DNA of 64,000 bases from Streptomyces sp. NBC_00102 (GCF_026343115.1 NZ_JAPEMC010000001.1:5621001-5685000), one strand, 5' to 3'; counted from the first letter of the stretch, positions 45,026 to 53,707 are shown. Made by a program: numbers and translations. The notes: a model not told the origin generated them from the letters alone.

Positions 45026-45976
45026 ATGACTTCTTCGCCGCGCAGCATCCCCGGGCGGCTGGCCGCCGCAGCCGCTCTGGCCTCCCTGCTCGTAGGGTGT
45101 TCCGCATCCGACGACAGTGCGGGCGGGGACGACGGCTCGACGACGATCGGTTTCGTCAACGGAGCCGAGACCGTCTTCCACGGCTGTCTGCAGAAGGCGA
45201 TCGAACAGTCCGCGACATCCCGGAACGCCCACCTCGTCGTCGCCAACTCGCGGCAGAACCCGGTCACCGAACTCTCCAACATCGAAGACCTCATCGCGCG
45301 GCACGTCGACGAACTGATCGTCCAGACCGTCGACGTGGACACCCTCGACGTGGACGTGGCCAAGGCGCGGGCGGCCGGCATCCCGATCTTCCTGACCTCG
45401 GTCGACGTGGACGACCTCTCGGGGGTGCTCGGCGCGGTGGTCGTGGACCTCGGCCGGCTCGGCGCACTCGACGCGGGCTGGCTGGAGAAGGACGCGGCGG
45501 GGCGGAACGTCAAGGTCGGGGTGATCGCCGGCGCACCCGGCGCGGCCTCGGACCTGATGGTCGCCGGATTCGAGGAGGCCCTCCCGGCGAACGCGAAGCT
45601 GGTCTCGGAACTTCCGGGAATGTTCGATCCGGTCAAGGCCCGTGAGTCGGCGCAGGACATGATCGAGGCCTATCCCGACCTCGACTACGCCTTCGTGGCG
45701 AACGAGGAGATGGCACTGAGCGCCCGGCAGGTCTTCGACGCCGCCGGTGCCGACGTCAAGATCGTCACCGTCAACGGCACCGACGAGGGGCTCCAGGCGG
45801 TCAAGGACGGACGCCTGTCCGCGACGGTGGCCAACTCGGCCTCGAACCTTGGCCGGTTGGCCGTACAGAACAGTCTCGGGCTGATGGCGGGCAGCTCGGT
45901 CGAGAAGGTCACCTCCGCCCCCATCCTCCTGGTCACCCGCGCGAACGTGGACGAGGCTCCCGCCTACTGTTCCTGA
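45026..45976 (+). CDS. Sugar ABC transporter substrate-binding lipoprotein (orphan)
   Basis: This 316-residue lipoprotein has the lipobox LLVGCS (cysteine near residue 25). The mature domain has the fold of RbsB-type sugar-binding proteins: TTIGFVNGAETVFHGCLQKAIEQSA, NIEDLIARHVDELIVQTVDVD, VKVGVIAGAPGAASDLMVAGFEEAL and DYAFVANEEMALSARQVFDAAG. It should capture a monosaccharide or similar ligand outside the membrane. No permease or ATPase gene lies nearby, so it either uses a distant transporter or serves as a sensor partner. ATG 45026 is close to AAGG. It is followed by a 16-base tandem repeat array. Confidence 0.88.
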   Translation: MTSSPRSIPGRLAAAAALASLLVGCSASDDSAGGDDGSTTIGFVNGAETVFHGCLQKAIEQSATSRNAHLVVANSRQNPVTELSNIEDLIARHVDELIVQTVDVDTLDVDVAKARAAGIPIFLTSVDVDDLSGVLGAVVVDLGRLGALDAGWLEKDAAGRNVKVGVIAGAPGAASDLMVAGFEEALPANAKLVSELPGMFDPVKARESAQDMIEAYPDLDYAFVANEEMALSARQVFDAAGADVKIVTVNGTDEGLQAVKDGRLSATVANSASNLGRLAVQNSLGLMAGSSVEKVTSAPILLVTRANVDEAPAYCS

Positions 45977-45983
45977 CGGCCGG

Positions 45984-46095
45984 GCGCGGTCGTACGGAGG
46001 CGCGGTCGTACGGAGGGGCGGTCGCACGGACGCGCGGTCGTACGGAGGGGCGGTCGTACGAACGCGCGGTCGTACGAAGGGGCGGTCGTGCGAAG
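45984..46095. repeat. 16-base tandem repeat, seven copies
   Basis: Seven consecutive 16-base units beginning GCGCGGTCG or GGGCGGTCG run from 45984 to 46095. Most contain the palindrome CGTACG. The units alternate G/C at the second base and A/C near the end, so some copies are more alike two apart than adjacent. The array begins 8 bases after the binding-protein stop codon. The rest of the gap (46096-46276) has nothing else evident except the MFS ribosome site AGAGGAG. Confidence 0.88.
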
Positions 46096-46276
46096 GGGCA
46101 TCCGGCCCTGCTCTTCTCCCGCACTCCCCGGTGCCGAGAATCCGGCGTTCAAGGGCCTGCGGTGTCGAGAATCCGGCTCCGGGACCCGTCGGCTGGCTCC
46201 GGAGCGGCTCCTGTCCGCATAGTTCCGTCTGGCATCGACAGACAGCGGCGGGCGTCCCGCCGCAGAGGAGTTCTCC

Positions 46277-47914
46277 GTGAACAGCACACCCCGAACCGTT
46301 GGCCGCGCCCCCGACCGGCGCGCGGCCACCCTGGTCATGGCCTGCATAGGCGTGTTCGTGGCCTACTTCCCCATCACGACGGTGTCGGTGAGTCTGCCCG
46401 TCATCCAGAAAGCGCTCGGCGCTTCCACCTCGGACCTCTCCTGGGTCTCGGACGCTTTCGTCCTCCCGGTGGCCGCTCTGATCCTGACCGCCGGTGTCTT
46501 CGGCGACGTGCACGGCCGCAAGAAGGTCTTCCAGGCGGGACTCGCCCTCTGCGCCGCCGGTGCCGCCGTCTCGCTCTGTGCCCAGTCGATCACCATGATC
46601 TGGATCGGACAGGCCCTCTCCGGAGCAGGTGCCGCCGCACTGCTGCCGATGACCCTCGCGCTCATCAGCCATGTCGTCCCCGACCACCGCGAACGCGGAA
46701 AGTTCATCGGTCTCTGGACGACCTTCCTCATGGGCGCGCTCGCCGTCGGCCCGCTGATCGCCGGCACGATCACTGCCCACGCGGACTGGCGGTGGATCTT
46801 CCTCCTGCCCATCCCGCTCTCCCTCGCGGCGATGGCCGCCGGTGCCCGGCTGCTCGACGACTCCCGGTCGCCTTACCCCCGCAAGCTCGACTGGCCCGGC
46901 CAGATCACCGCGGCCGTCGCCATCACGGCCCTGGTCTACGGGGTCATCGAGGGCGGAGCGTCCTCCTTCACCGAGCCGCAGGTCCTCGTGGCCCTGGCGT
47001 TCGCGGTGATCTGCGGGACCGCCTTCGTACTGGCCGAGCGCCGCAGCGACAGCCCGATGCTGGACCTGCGCATCTTCCGCAGCCCGGCCTTCACCGGCTC
47101 CACGCTGGTGGTCATGATCAGCTTCCTCGGGCTGATCGGCTTCTTCTTCGTGCTCAGCCTCTACTTCGGCATGGTGCAGCAGCTCAGCACCCTGGAGGCG
47201 GGACTGCGTCTCCTCATGGTCACGGTCATGCCGCTCATCCTCGGTGCCGTCTTCGGCCGGATCGCCCAGCGGCTCTCGGCCCGACTGCTGATCGCCGGTG
47301 GGCTGTTGATTGCCACGGTGGCGCTCTGCACGCTGACCACGATCGGCATCGACACCTCCTTCGCCTCGCTTGCCTGGCGGCTCGCCCTGCTCGGCACGGG
47401 CCTGGGCATCGCCTTCCCCTGCATCACCGCCACCGCCGTGGGCTCCGTACCGCCCCACCAGGCCGGCATGGCGGCGGCGGGCAACAACGCCTTCCGGCAG
47501 GTCGGCGCCGCCCTCGGCCCCGCCATCCTGGGCGCGCTGCTGACCACGAAGGCCGTCGGAGCCCTCCCCGGGCACCTGACCGAACAGGGGCTCACGGGGG
47601 CGACCGGCGAGCGCATCACCGAGGCCGTCGACCGCGGGGGCCTCGAAGCCGTCGCCGGGATGCCGCTGGGCGCCGACACCGGGCGCGCCCTCCACGCACT
47701 GTCGCTCTCCTTCGTGGACGGCCTCCACCTCTGCCTCGTCGTCTCCGCCGTCCTCATGCTGTGCGGTGCGATCGTCGCGGCCGCCACCCTGCGCTCCCGC
47801 GCGGCCGCACCCTCCGTCCCCGCGGCGGGAAGCACCGACCAGGTCCGGGCCGTCGACGGCGTGGCGCGCACGGGCGCGCCGGCCGCCGCGAGTACCGGGC
47901 CGGACCGCGCCTGA
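46277..47914 (+). CDS. MFS exporter, DHA2 (14-helix) drug:proton antiporter type
   Basis: This 545-residue membrane protein has about 14 hydrophobic segments. Motif A of the facilitator superfamily is GVFGDVHGRKKVF in the loop after helix 2. A helix-5 segment GALAVGPLIAGTITAHADWRWIFLLPIPLSL fits the DHA2 motif C pattern. Such proteins export drugs, dyes or metabolites using the proton gradient. GTG 46277 has AGAGGAG before it. The Lrp/AsnC-type regulator gene follows 119 bases downstream and may control it or respond to its substrate. The long C-terminal tail is disordered (APSVPAAGSTDQ). Confidence 0.9.
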   Translation: MNSTPRTVGRAPDRRAATLVMACIGVFVAYFPITTVSVSLPVIQKALGASTSDLSWVSDAFVLPVAALILTAGVFGDVHGRKKVFQAGLALCAAGAAVSLCAQSITMIWIGQALSGAGAAALLPMTLALISHVVPDHRERGKFIGLWTTFLMGALAVGPLIAGTITAHADWRWIFLLPIPLSLAAMAAGARLLDDSRSPYPRKLDWPGQITAAVAITALVYGVIEGGASSFTEPQVLVALAFAVICGTAFVLAERRSDSPMLDLRIFRSPAFTGSTLVVMISFLGLIGFFFVLSLYFGMVQQLSTLEAGLRLLMVTVMPLILGAVFGRIAQRLSARLLIAGGLLIATVALCTLTTIGIDTSFASLAWRLALLGTGLGIAFPCITATAVGSVPPHQAGMAAAGNNAFRQVGAALGPAILGALLTTKAVGALPGHLTEQGLTGATGERITEAVDRGGLEAVAGMPLGADTGRALHALSLSFVDGLHLCLVVSAVLMLCGAIVAAATLRSRAAAPSVPAAGSTDQVRAVDGVARTGAPAAASTGPDRA

Positions 47915-48033
47915 CGGAACACCCCCACCGGCACCCACCGGCACCGCCCGTGCGAGCGGGCATGCTGGTGGGGGCGGGCCGTCGCACGGTCCGCCCCCGG
48001 ACAGTGGACGGACGAACGGATCGGAGAACCACG

Positions 48034-49002
48034 GTGGCCCTGCCCGACGCCCTGGACCTGAAGGTGATGCAGGCCCTTCAACTGGACGGCCGGGCCTCCT
48101 TCGTGCAGATCGCCGAGGTCCTCGGCGTCTCCGACAAGACCGTCGCGCGCCGCTTCACGGGGCTGCGCCGCGACATCGGGTTCCGGGTGGTCGGGATGAC
48201 CGACGAGATCAAGCTGGGGCGGCCGAGCTGGATCGTCCGGCTGCGCTGCACCCCCGATGCCGCCGAACCGCTCGCCGCGGCGCTCGCCCGCCGCGCCGAC
48301 ACGTCCTACATCAGCCTCATGTCCGGCGGTACCGAGGTCATGTGCGCCATGCGGCCGCGTACCCAGCAGGAACGCGACGAACTCCTGCTCGGGCGGCTGC
48401 CGCGCACCCCGCGCGTCATCCAGGTCAGCGCCCACTGCGTACTGCACCTGTTCTACGGCGGCCCGTCGGACTGGCTGAACAAGATCAGCGCCCTGACCCC
48501 CGGGCAGGAGGACGCCCTGCGGCCACGGTTCGGGGAGCCTCCCGCCGGACCGGTGACCCTGGACGCCGTGGACGAGGCGCTGATGGGGGTGCTGCGCGGG
48601 GACGGCCGGGCCCCGATGGCCGAACTGCAGAGCAGAACCGGCCAGTCCGAGGCCGTGGTCAAACGGCGACTCGACCGGCTGCGCCGCACCGGGGCCCTCT
48701 ACTTCGACGTCGAGTACGACCACGAACCGCTCGGCCACGGCGTGGGGGCCATGCTCTGGCTCACGGTGGCGCCCGCCGACCTCGTCGCGGTGGGGAAGTC
48801 GCTGGCGGCCCATCCCGAGGTTGCGTTCGCCGCGGCGGTCAGTGGCCGTGCCAACATCGTCGCCACCGTCCACTGCCGGACCACCCAGGAGCTGTACGCC
48901 TACCTGACGGACCGTATCGGCGCGACCCCCGGGGTCCAGAACACCGAGACCGTGCTGACCCTGCGTCAGGTCAAGGTGCTGACGTACGACCCCCGCCGCT
49001 GA
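48034..49002 (+). CDS. Lrp/AsnC family regulator with two fused modules
   Basis: This 322-residue protein contains two copies of the Lrp/AsnC unit. The first helix-turn-helix is LDLKVMQALQLDGRASFVQIAEVLGVSDKTVARRFTGLRR. The second, near residue 175, is VDEALMGVLRGDGRAPMAELQSRTGQSEAVVKRRLDRLRR. Each is followed by a RAM-type ligand domain (IVRLRCTPDAAEPLAAALARRADTSYISLMSGG and GAMLWLTVAPADLVAVGKSLAAHPEVAFAAAVSG). Standard family members carry one unit, so this is a tandem fusion found in actinobacteria. It probably responds to an amino acid or related compound. GTG 48034 follows GGAG. The adjacent exporter gene is the most obvious target. Confidence 0.88.
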   Translation: MALPDALDLKVMQALQLDGRASFVQIAEVLGVSDKTVARRFTGLRRDIGFRVVGMTDEIKLGRPSWIVRLRCTPDAAEPLAAALARRADTSYISLMSGGTEVMCAMRPRTQQERDELLLGRLPRTPRVIQVSAHCVLHLFYGGPSDWLNKISALTPGQEDALRPRFGEPPAGPVTLDAVDEALMGVLRGDGRAPMAELQSRTGQSEAVVKRRLDRLRRTGALYFDVEYDHEPLGHGVGAMLWLTVAPADLVAVGKSLAAHPEVAFAAAVSGRANIVATVHCRTTQELYAYLTDRIGATPGVQNTETVLTLRQVKVLTYDPRR

Positions 49003-49041
49003 CCGGCCTGTCCGGCCTGTCCGGCCCGTCCGGCCCGCCGG

Positions 49042-49818
49042 TCAGCGCTCGCTGCTCCGCACGATGGTGAAGGCCGCGCCCTCCGGGTCCGAGACCGTGG
49101 CCAGCCGGCCGCTCGTGCCCTCGCGGGGCGGCTGCAGGATGTGCCCGCCGAGCTCCACCACGCGGGCCGCCGCCAGGTCGGTGTCCTCGACCTCGAAGTA
49201 CGTCATCCAGTGCGGGCCCCGGTCGCGCGGCAGGGCGTGCCCGACACCGTGCAGGGCCGCCACCGGCCGGCCGTCCAGGTGCAGGGTCTGGTAGTCGAAG
49301 TCGGCGGAGACGACCGCCTGGATCTCGTAACCGAACACCGCCTGGTAGAACTTGGCGACCGAGGAGGTCTCCCGGGTGATCAGCTCGTTCCAGACCGGGG
49401 TGCCCGGTGCTCCCCAGACCCGCGTCCCCAGGTGCCGGGCGGCCTCCCAGACGCCGAAGACCGCTCCGTTCGGGTCGGAGGCGATGGCCAGCCGCCCCGC
49501 CGGACCCGCGTCGAGGGGGCCGACCGCCACCGTGCCGCCGCAGGACCGGATCGTCTCGGCGGTGGCGTCCGCGTCGTCGGTCGCGAGGTAGGTGGTCCAC
49601 GCGATCGGCAGATGGCGGTCCGGGGGGAGCTGGCCGATACCCGCGATCTCCTCGCCCCGGAGCCGGCCGCGGACGTACGGGCCGAGCTGCTCGGGACCGG
49701 GCTTGAACTCCCATCCGAAGAGGGCGCCGTAGAAGTCCTGGGTGGCGCTCAGGCCGTGCACGATCAGGCTCACCCAGCAGGGCGTGCCGGGCGTGCGCCG
49801 GGAGACAGCCTCGGTCAT
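49042..49818 (-). CDS. Two-domain VOC (glyoxalase-like) protein
   Basis: This 258-residue protein has two VOC domains. The first is around GTPCWVSLIVHGLSATQDFYGALFGWEFK and IASDPNGAVFGVWE. The second is around GTPVWNELITRETSSVAKFYQAVFGYEIQ and TVSDPEGAAFTIVRS. The domains resemble the hydroxylase-like or glyoxalase/dioxygenase proteins common in Streptomyces. Metal ligands usual in glyoxalase I (His and Glu) are not complete at the canonical strand ends, so it may bind a ligand without catalysis. ATG 49818 is chosen from family starts; in-frame upstream codons exist. It is divergent from the sulfurtransferase gene, with several palindromes between them. Confidence 0.85.
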   Translation of the reverse strand: MTEAVSRRTPGTPCWVSLIVHGLSATQDFYGALFGWEFKPGPEQLGPYVRGRLRGEEIAGIGQLPPDRHLPIAWTTYLATDDADATAETIRSCGGTVAVGPLDAGPAGRLAIASDPNGAVFGVWEAARHLGTRVWGAPGTPVWNELITRETSSVAKFYQAVFGYEIQAVVSADFDYQTLHLDGRPVAALHGVGHALPRDRGPHWMTYFEVEDTDLAAARVVELGGHILQPPREGTSGRLATVSDPEGAAFTIVRSSER

Positions 49819-49982
49819 CGTCTTTCTCACTCCTCGGACCATCGTGGTGGCCGTGCGGCGGCTCAGGGGGCGGTCCGCCGTCCAGGGGTGCGGTACGGCT
49901 CGTACGCTCCGCCCCGATGCTCGCACCACCGGGGCCCGGAGAGACACCGGCCGCGCCGCGCGTCACGCGTTCTCGCGCGGAA

Positions 49983-50038
49983 ACCGGACCGATTTTTCCG
50001 GTCTGACACATATGTCGTCCGTGTTTCACGCGGACGAC
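49983..50038. promoter_or_regulatory. Cluster of inverted repeats between the VOC and sulfurtransferase genes
   Basis: Three inverted repeats lie within 56 bases of AT-richer DNA: ACCGGA (49983-49988) with TCCGGT (49997-50002), the palindrome ACATATGT (50008-50015), and GTCGTCCG (50014-50021) with CGGACGAC (50031-50038). They sit about 40 bases before the sulfurtransferase start and 165 bases before the VOC start, where a shared regulator would act. None matches a regulator site I can name. Confidence 0.5.
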
Positions 50039-50075
50039 ACAACCCGGGGCCGGTCGCTGCGCGAGGATGGCCCTC

Positions 50076-50906
50076 ATGAAGTCCATCATCACCGCATCCG
50101 AATACGCGGGCGAGTCGGCAGGACCCCGCCCGCCCGTGGTCCTCGACGTCCGCTGGCAGCTGGGCGGCCCGAACGGCCGGACCGCCTACGAGGCCGGGCA
50201 CCTCCCCGGAGCCGTCTACGTCGACCTGGAGACGGAGCTGGCGGGCCCGGCCGGAGCCGGTGGCGGCCGCCACCCGCTGCCCGACCCGGAGAGCTTCGGT
50301 GCCTCGATGCGCCGGGCGGGAGTCTTCGCGGACCGGCCCGTGGTGGTCTACGACGGCGGTCAGGGCTGGGCCGCGGCCCGCGCCTGGTGGCTGCTGCGCT
50401 GGGCGGGGCACCACGACGTCCGGGTGCTGGACGGGGGTCTCGCGGCGTGGGACGGCGAGCTGTCCACCGAGGTCCCGGCTCCCGGCGAGGGTGACTTCCG
50501 GCCGAAGCCGGGGGAGCTGCCGGTGCTCGACGCCGACGGTGCGGCGGCCCTGGCCCGTACCGGTGTGCTGCTCGACGCACGTGCCGGCGAGCGCTACCGC
50601 GGAGAGGTCGAACCGATCGACCGGGTGGGCGGTCACATTCCCGGCGCCCTCTCGGCGCCGACCGTGGAGAACGTGGGCGAGGACGGCCGCTACCTGCCTG
50701 CCGCGCTGCTCGCCGAACGCTTCGCCGCGCTCGGCGCCACCGGGGACGGGGAGGTCGGCGTCTACTGCGGATCGGGTGTGTCCGGCGCCCACGAGGTGCT
50801 CGCCCTGGAGATCGCCGGCCTGCGGGCCGCGCTGTACCCGGGCTCCTGGTCGGAGTGGACCTCGGACGAGTCGCGCCCGGTCGCCACGGGGCCCGACCCT
50901 CGTTAG
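50076..50906 (+). CDS. Thiosulfate/3-mercaptopyruvate sulfurtransferase (two rhodanese domains)
   Basis: This 276-residue enzyme moves a sulfane sulfur from thiosulfate or mercaptopyruvate to an acceptor. The first, inactive rhodanese domain starts VVLDVRWQLGG and includes YEAGHLPGAVYVDLETEL. The second has VLLDARAGERYRGEVEPIDRVGGHIPGALSAP and ends in the active-site loop YCGSGVSG with the catalytic cysteine. The loop sequence CGSGVSG is nearer the mercaptopyruvate type (CGSGVTA) than the rhodanese type (CRxGxT). ATG 50076 is preferred to 50067 because GAGGATGG precedes it at a usable distance. A terminator follows before sepH. Confidence 0.92.
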   Translation: MKSIITASEYAGESAGPRPPVVLDVRWQLGGPNGRTAYEAGHLPGAVYVDLETELAGPAGAGGGRHPLPDPESFGASMRRAGVFADRPVVVYDGGQGWAAARAWWLLRWAGHHDVRVLDGGLAAWDGELSTEVPAPGEGDFRPKPGELPVLDADGAAALARTGVLLDARAGERYRGEVEPIDRVGGHIPGALSAPTVENVGEDGRYLPAALLAERFAALGATGDGEVGVYCGSGVSGAHEVLALEIAGLRAALYPGSWSEWTSDESRPVATGPDPR

Positions 50907-50932
50907 GCGTGTCCGGAGGGTGTCCGGAAACA

Positions 50933-50973
50933 GCCGGAGGGGCCGCACGCGTCGAGCGTGCGGCCCCTCCGGC
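50933..50973. terminator. Bidirectional terminator between the sulfurtransferase gene and sepH
   Basis: A perfect 18-base-pair stem (50933-50950 with 50956-50973) with a GTCGA loop lies between the two convergent stop codons. Confidence 0.92.
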
Positions 50974-50996
50974 GTATCGGCTCGTACGAGCCCGCG

Positions 50997-52034
50997 TCAG
51001 TCCTGCTTCTTGCGCCGGGTCCCGAAGACGATCTCGTCCCAGCTGGGTACGGCGGCCCGGCGGCCCGGACGTACGCCGTCCGCCTCGGCCTGACGGTCCG
51101 TGGTCCCGGTCAGCCGGTCACGGTGACCCGCGACGGCGCGCGGCATCAGCACGTCGGCGTACGCGGAACCGGCGCCCGCCGCCGCGGCCGGAGGCTCGTC
51201 CGCCGCGGGCTCCTCGACGGCCGGCTCGATCGCGGCGGGCTCGGGCTGCGTGGGCCGCTCGGGGACGACCATGTCGCCCCGGAAGCTCGGTACCGCCTCC
51301 AGCAGGCTGGTCAGCGAATCGCGTTCGGCGGCCGTCGGACCGGAGTACTCCTCCGGTTCGGCGTGCCGGTCCATCTGCCGGTCCAGGGCCCGGTCCAGCG
51401 GGCGGTCCCTGGGCAGCCGGGCGATCCTCGGCACGAACGGGAAGCTCGGCTCAGGGGCCGCGGTGTCCGATTCGCCGATGAGGGAACGCGCCTCGTCGTC
51501 GACGGCCTGGACCAGCCGCCTCGGCGGATCGTAGGTCCAGCTCGCGGAGTGCGGTTCGCCCGCGACGCGGTAGACGAGCAGGACTTCCCAGGTGCCGTCG
51601 TCGCGGCGCCAGGAGTCCCACTGAACCGTTTCCTTGTCCGCGCCGCGCATCAGCAGACGCTCCTGCACGGCGTCGCCGAGCTGGGGTCCGGTGTTCTCGC
51701 CGGGACGGCGCACGGGGGTCTTCCGGGCCCGCTCGGCCATGAAGGCGCGCTCCGCGAGCACGGGGCCCTCGAAGCGGCGGACACGGTCGACGGGAATCCC
51801 GGCGAACTGGGCGACCTCCTCGGCGGAGGCACCGGCTCGTATCCGGGCCTGGATGTCCCGCGGGCGGAGGTGGCTCTCCACCTCGATCTCGATCTGTCCG
51901 AGCCGCGCTCGGTCGTTGCGCACCGCGGCACGGAGACGCTCGTCGATCGGAAGCGTGTACTCCGTGCTGTCCGCAGCCTTGAGCACCAGTCGTGTGCCGT
52001 CGTTGGAGACGGCCACGACACGCAGTTCGGGCAT
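50997..52034 (-). CDS. sepH: Cell division protein SepH
   Basis: SepH binds FtsZ and promotes its assembly at septa; it is conserved in actinobacteria and is needed for efficient vegetative and sporulation septation in Streptomyces. The 345-residue protein has the N-terminal DUF3071 domain (MPELRVVAVSNDGTRLVLKAADSTEYTLPIDERLRAAV) with a predicted helix-turn-helix (RPRDIQARIRAGASAEEVAQFAGIPVDRVRRFEGPVLAERAF). This domain drives FtsZ filament effects in published work. A conserved WDSWRRDDGTWEVLLVY segment and a disordered acidic C-terminus (EPAAIEPAVEEPAADEPPAAA) follow. ATG 52034 has GGGAGG five bases before it. The gene is isolated and diverges from an unknown membrane-protein gene over a 530-base gap. 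Confidence 0.95.
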   Translation of the reverse strand: MPELRVVAVSNDGTRLVLKAADSTEYTLPIDERLRAAVRNDRARLGQIEIEVESHLRPRDIQARIRAGASAEEVAQFAGIPVDRVRRFEGPVLAERAFMAERARKTPVRRPGENTGPQLGDAVQERLLMRGADKETVQWDSWRRDDGTWEVLLVYRVAGEPHSASWTYDPPRRLVQAVDDEARSLIGESDTAAPEPSFPFVPRIARLPRDRPLDRALDRQMDRHAEPEEYSGPTAAERDSLTSLLEAVPSFRGDMVVPERPTQPEPAAIEPAVEEPAADEPPAAAAGAGSAYADVLMPRAVAGHRDRLTGTTDRQAEADGVRPGRRAAVPSWDEIVFGTRRKKQD

Positions 52035-52563
52035 GGGGACCTCCCGGGTGGTGCCTGCCGACGTCACGTGCGTCGCTGCTTCCGCTAGTCGAGTGTGGCC
52101 TGCCCGGGTGCAGCCTGCCACAACCTTGCCAAGTTGCCCGGCGTGTTTCGGGCCTTGGCCCTGGTACGCCGTCGTGACACGGTTACCCATGGTGACGCAG
52201 GACGACCGGTGTGGTCGCCCTGTGCAACGAGTCTCCGTGCGATGCGTCGGCGCCGCCGGTTCGAGTGCCGCCTTCGGCCCCCTCCCGCAGGACCCGGATC
52301 ACCCTTGCGGGAGTCCGGCCCCAGGGCTCGTCACAGTACTCCATTCGGGCCACCGGGGTGGACCGGCACGCCGTCCGAGTTGTCGACGGGTGTCCTCGGC
52401 GACGGTGGTTGACGACGGGCATGAGGGTGGGGATACCCATTCGCCGCTCGTTTGCCCCTGCCGCGTGTCGCTGTTCACAGAATCACCAGAAACGGAACTA
52501 TCCACTTCGCCCAAAGGTCTCTTCCTGGTGCAGGGTGGGAGCGATGTCAAGCAAGGGCTGGTA
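52035..52563. other. Long divergent region between sepH and the stalked membrane-protein gene
   Basis: About 530 bases, the longest non-coding stretch in the window. The sepH side (52060-52200) has TTGCC repeats and should contain the sepH promoter on the minus strand; I could not fix its boxes. The other side (52470-52505) is AT-richer, with TTCACA (52474-52479) and TATCCA (52499-52504) at 19-base spacing, a weak promoter candidate for the 52564 gene. No stem-loop of note and no supported small gene. Confidence 0.4.
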
Positions 52564-53619
52564 ATGGTTCAGAAGCCGGAAAGCGACACGGAACCGAAGG
52601 AAAGGCGCATAGATCTGAATGTGCCGCAGGTCGCCGGCAGCGCCGTGGCCGCGGTCGCGGCCGCCGTGGCGGCCTCGCAGCTGGGGGTCTACGGAACGAT
52701 CCTGGGCGCGGGCGTGATGAGCGTCGTCGCCACCTGCGGAGGCTCCGTCTTCCAGCACTTTTTCCGGCGCACGGGCGAGCAGATCCGTGAAGTCACCGTG
52801 CAGGTGACCCACCCGGGGGGCCGTCAGGTCGCCGTCCTGACCCGCGAGACGACCCGGGGCCGCTCCGGCGCGTTCGCCCCGGACGACGCCGACCCCGGCC
52901 GTACCCGGCTGTCGGCCCTCACCGGCGAGTGGACCGGGCCGGCGCCCGCGGACCCTGCCACGCGGGTGTGGGAACCGGACCGGACGGTCATGCTCCGCCC
53001 GGACCAGGACCGGACCCGGCTGCTGCGCACCGTCCCCGCCCCGGCGGACGTGCGGGACGACGCCACCCGGGCGCTGCGGATCACCGGCCCCGGCCTGCCG
53101 CCGGAGGAGGGCGGACCGGACGAGGAGTTCTCGGAGGCGACCGTCCACGGCTCCGCCCGCCGCGGCCGTCGCAAGCCCGTCATCGCGGCCCTCGTGGTCT
53201 TCGTCCTGTCGATGCTCGGCATCACCGGGTTCGAGCTGATCTCGGGCAACGACCTCAGCGGCGGCAACGGTACGACCGTGGGCTCCGTGGTCCGCGGCAG
53301 CGACCCGGGCACGGCCGACCCGGCACCGGCCCCGTCGACCGGCGGTGATTCCGGCTCCGGCACCGACGGCACGGGCTCCGGAGCGGCCACCTCCCCGTCC
53401 ACCGGCACGGGGGAGGACGGGGCGTCCGCCCCCGCGACCCCGGAGGACGGCGGCGCGGCCACCACCCCCGCCCCCACGCCGACCGACGGCGCCACCACCC
53501 CGGCACCCTCGGCGACGCCGTCCTCCCCGGCGGCCGGCGACGGCGCGAGCACCGCGCCCGAGCAGCCGGCCGACAGCACCGGCGCGGCGACCCAGGACCC
53601 GGCCGCCGGCGGGGAGTAA
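52564..53619 (+). CDS. Membrane protein with low-complexity external stalk, unknown function
   Basis: This 351-residue protein has four parts. The N-terminal hydrophobic stretch (VAGSAVAAVAAAVAASQLGVYGTILGAGVMSVVATCGGSVFQHFF, residues 20-65) is a glycine/alanine zipper that may insert as one or two helices. The middle is soluble and charged. A clear membrane helix (PVIAALVVFVLSMLGITGFEL, near 203-223) follows a basic RRGRRK, so the tail faces outward. The last 120 residues are threonine, proline, alanine, serine and glycine, like a wall-spanning stalk. No domain is recognised. Divergent from sepH, so a link with the envelope or septum is possible but unproven. Confidence 0.75.
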   Translation: MVQKPESDTEPKERRIDLNVPQVAGSAVAAVAAAVAASQLGVYGTILGAGVMSVVATCGGSVFQHFFRRTGEQIREVTVQVTHPGGRQVAVLTRETTRGRSGAFAPDDADPGRTRLSALTGEWTGPAPADPATRVWEPDRTVMLRPDQDRTRLLRTVPAPADVRDDATRALRITGPGLPPEEGGPDEEFSEATVHGSARRGRRKPVIAALVVFVLSMLGITGFELISGNDLSGGNGTTVGSVVRGSDPGTADPAPAPSTGGDSGSGTDGTGSGAATSPSTGTGEDGASAPATPEDGGAATTPAPTPTDGATTPAPSATPSSPAAGDGASTAPEQPADSTGAATQDPAAGGE

Positions 53620-53641
53620 CCCGCACCCGCACCGGCGGCAC

Positions 53642-53694
53642 CGACAGCGGCCCCGGCCACCACCCCACGAGGGCGGCGGCCGGGGCCGCTGTCG
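53642..53694. terminator. Bidirectional terminator
   Basis: A perfect 17-base-pair stem (53642-53658 with 53678-53694) with a 19-base loop lies between the stalked-protein gene (+) and the oxidase gene (-). Confidence 0.88.
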
Positions 53695-53707
53695 TCGGCG
53701 CGGGCGC

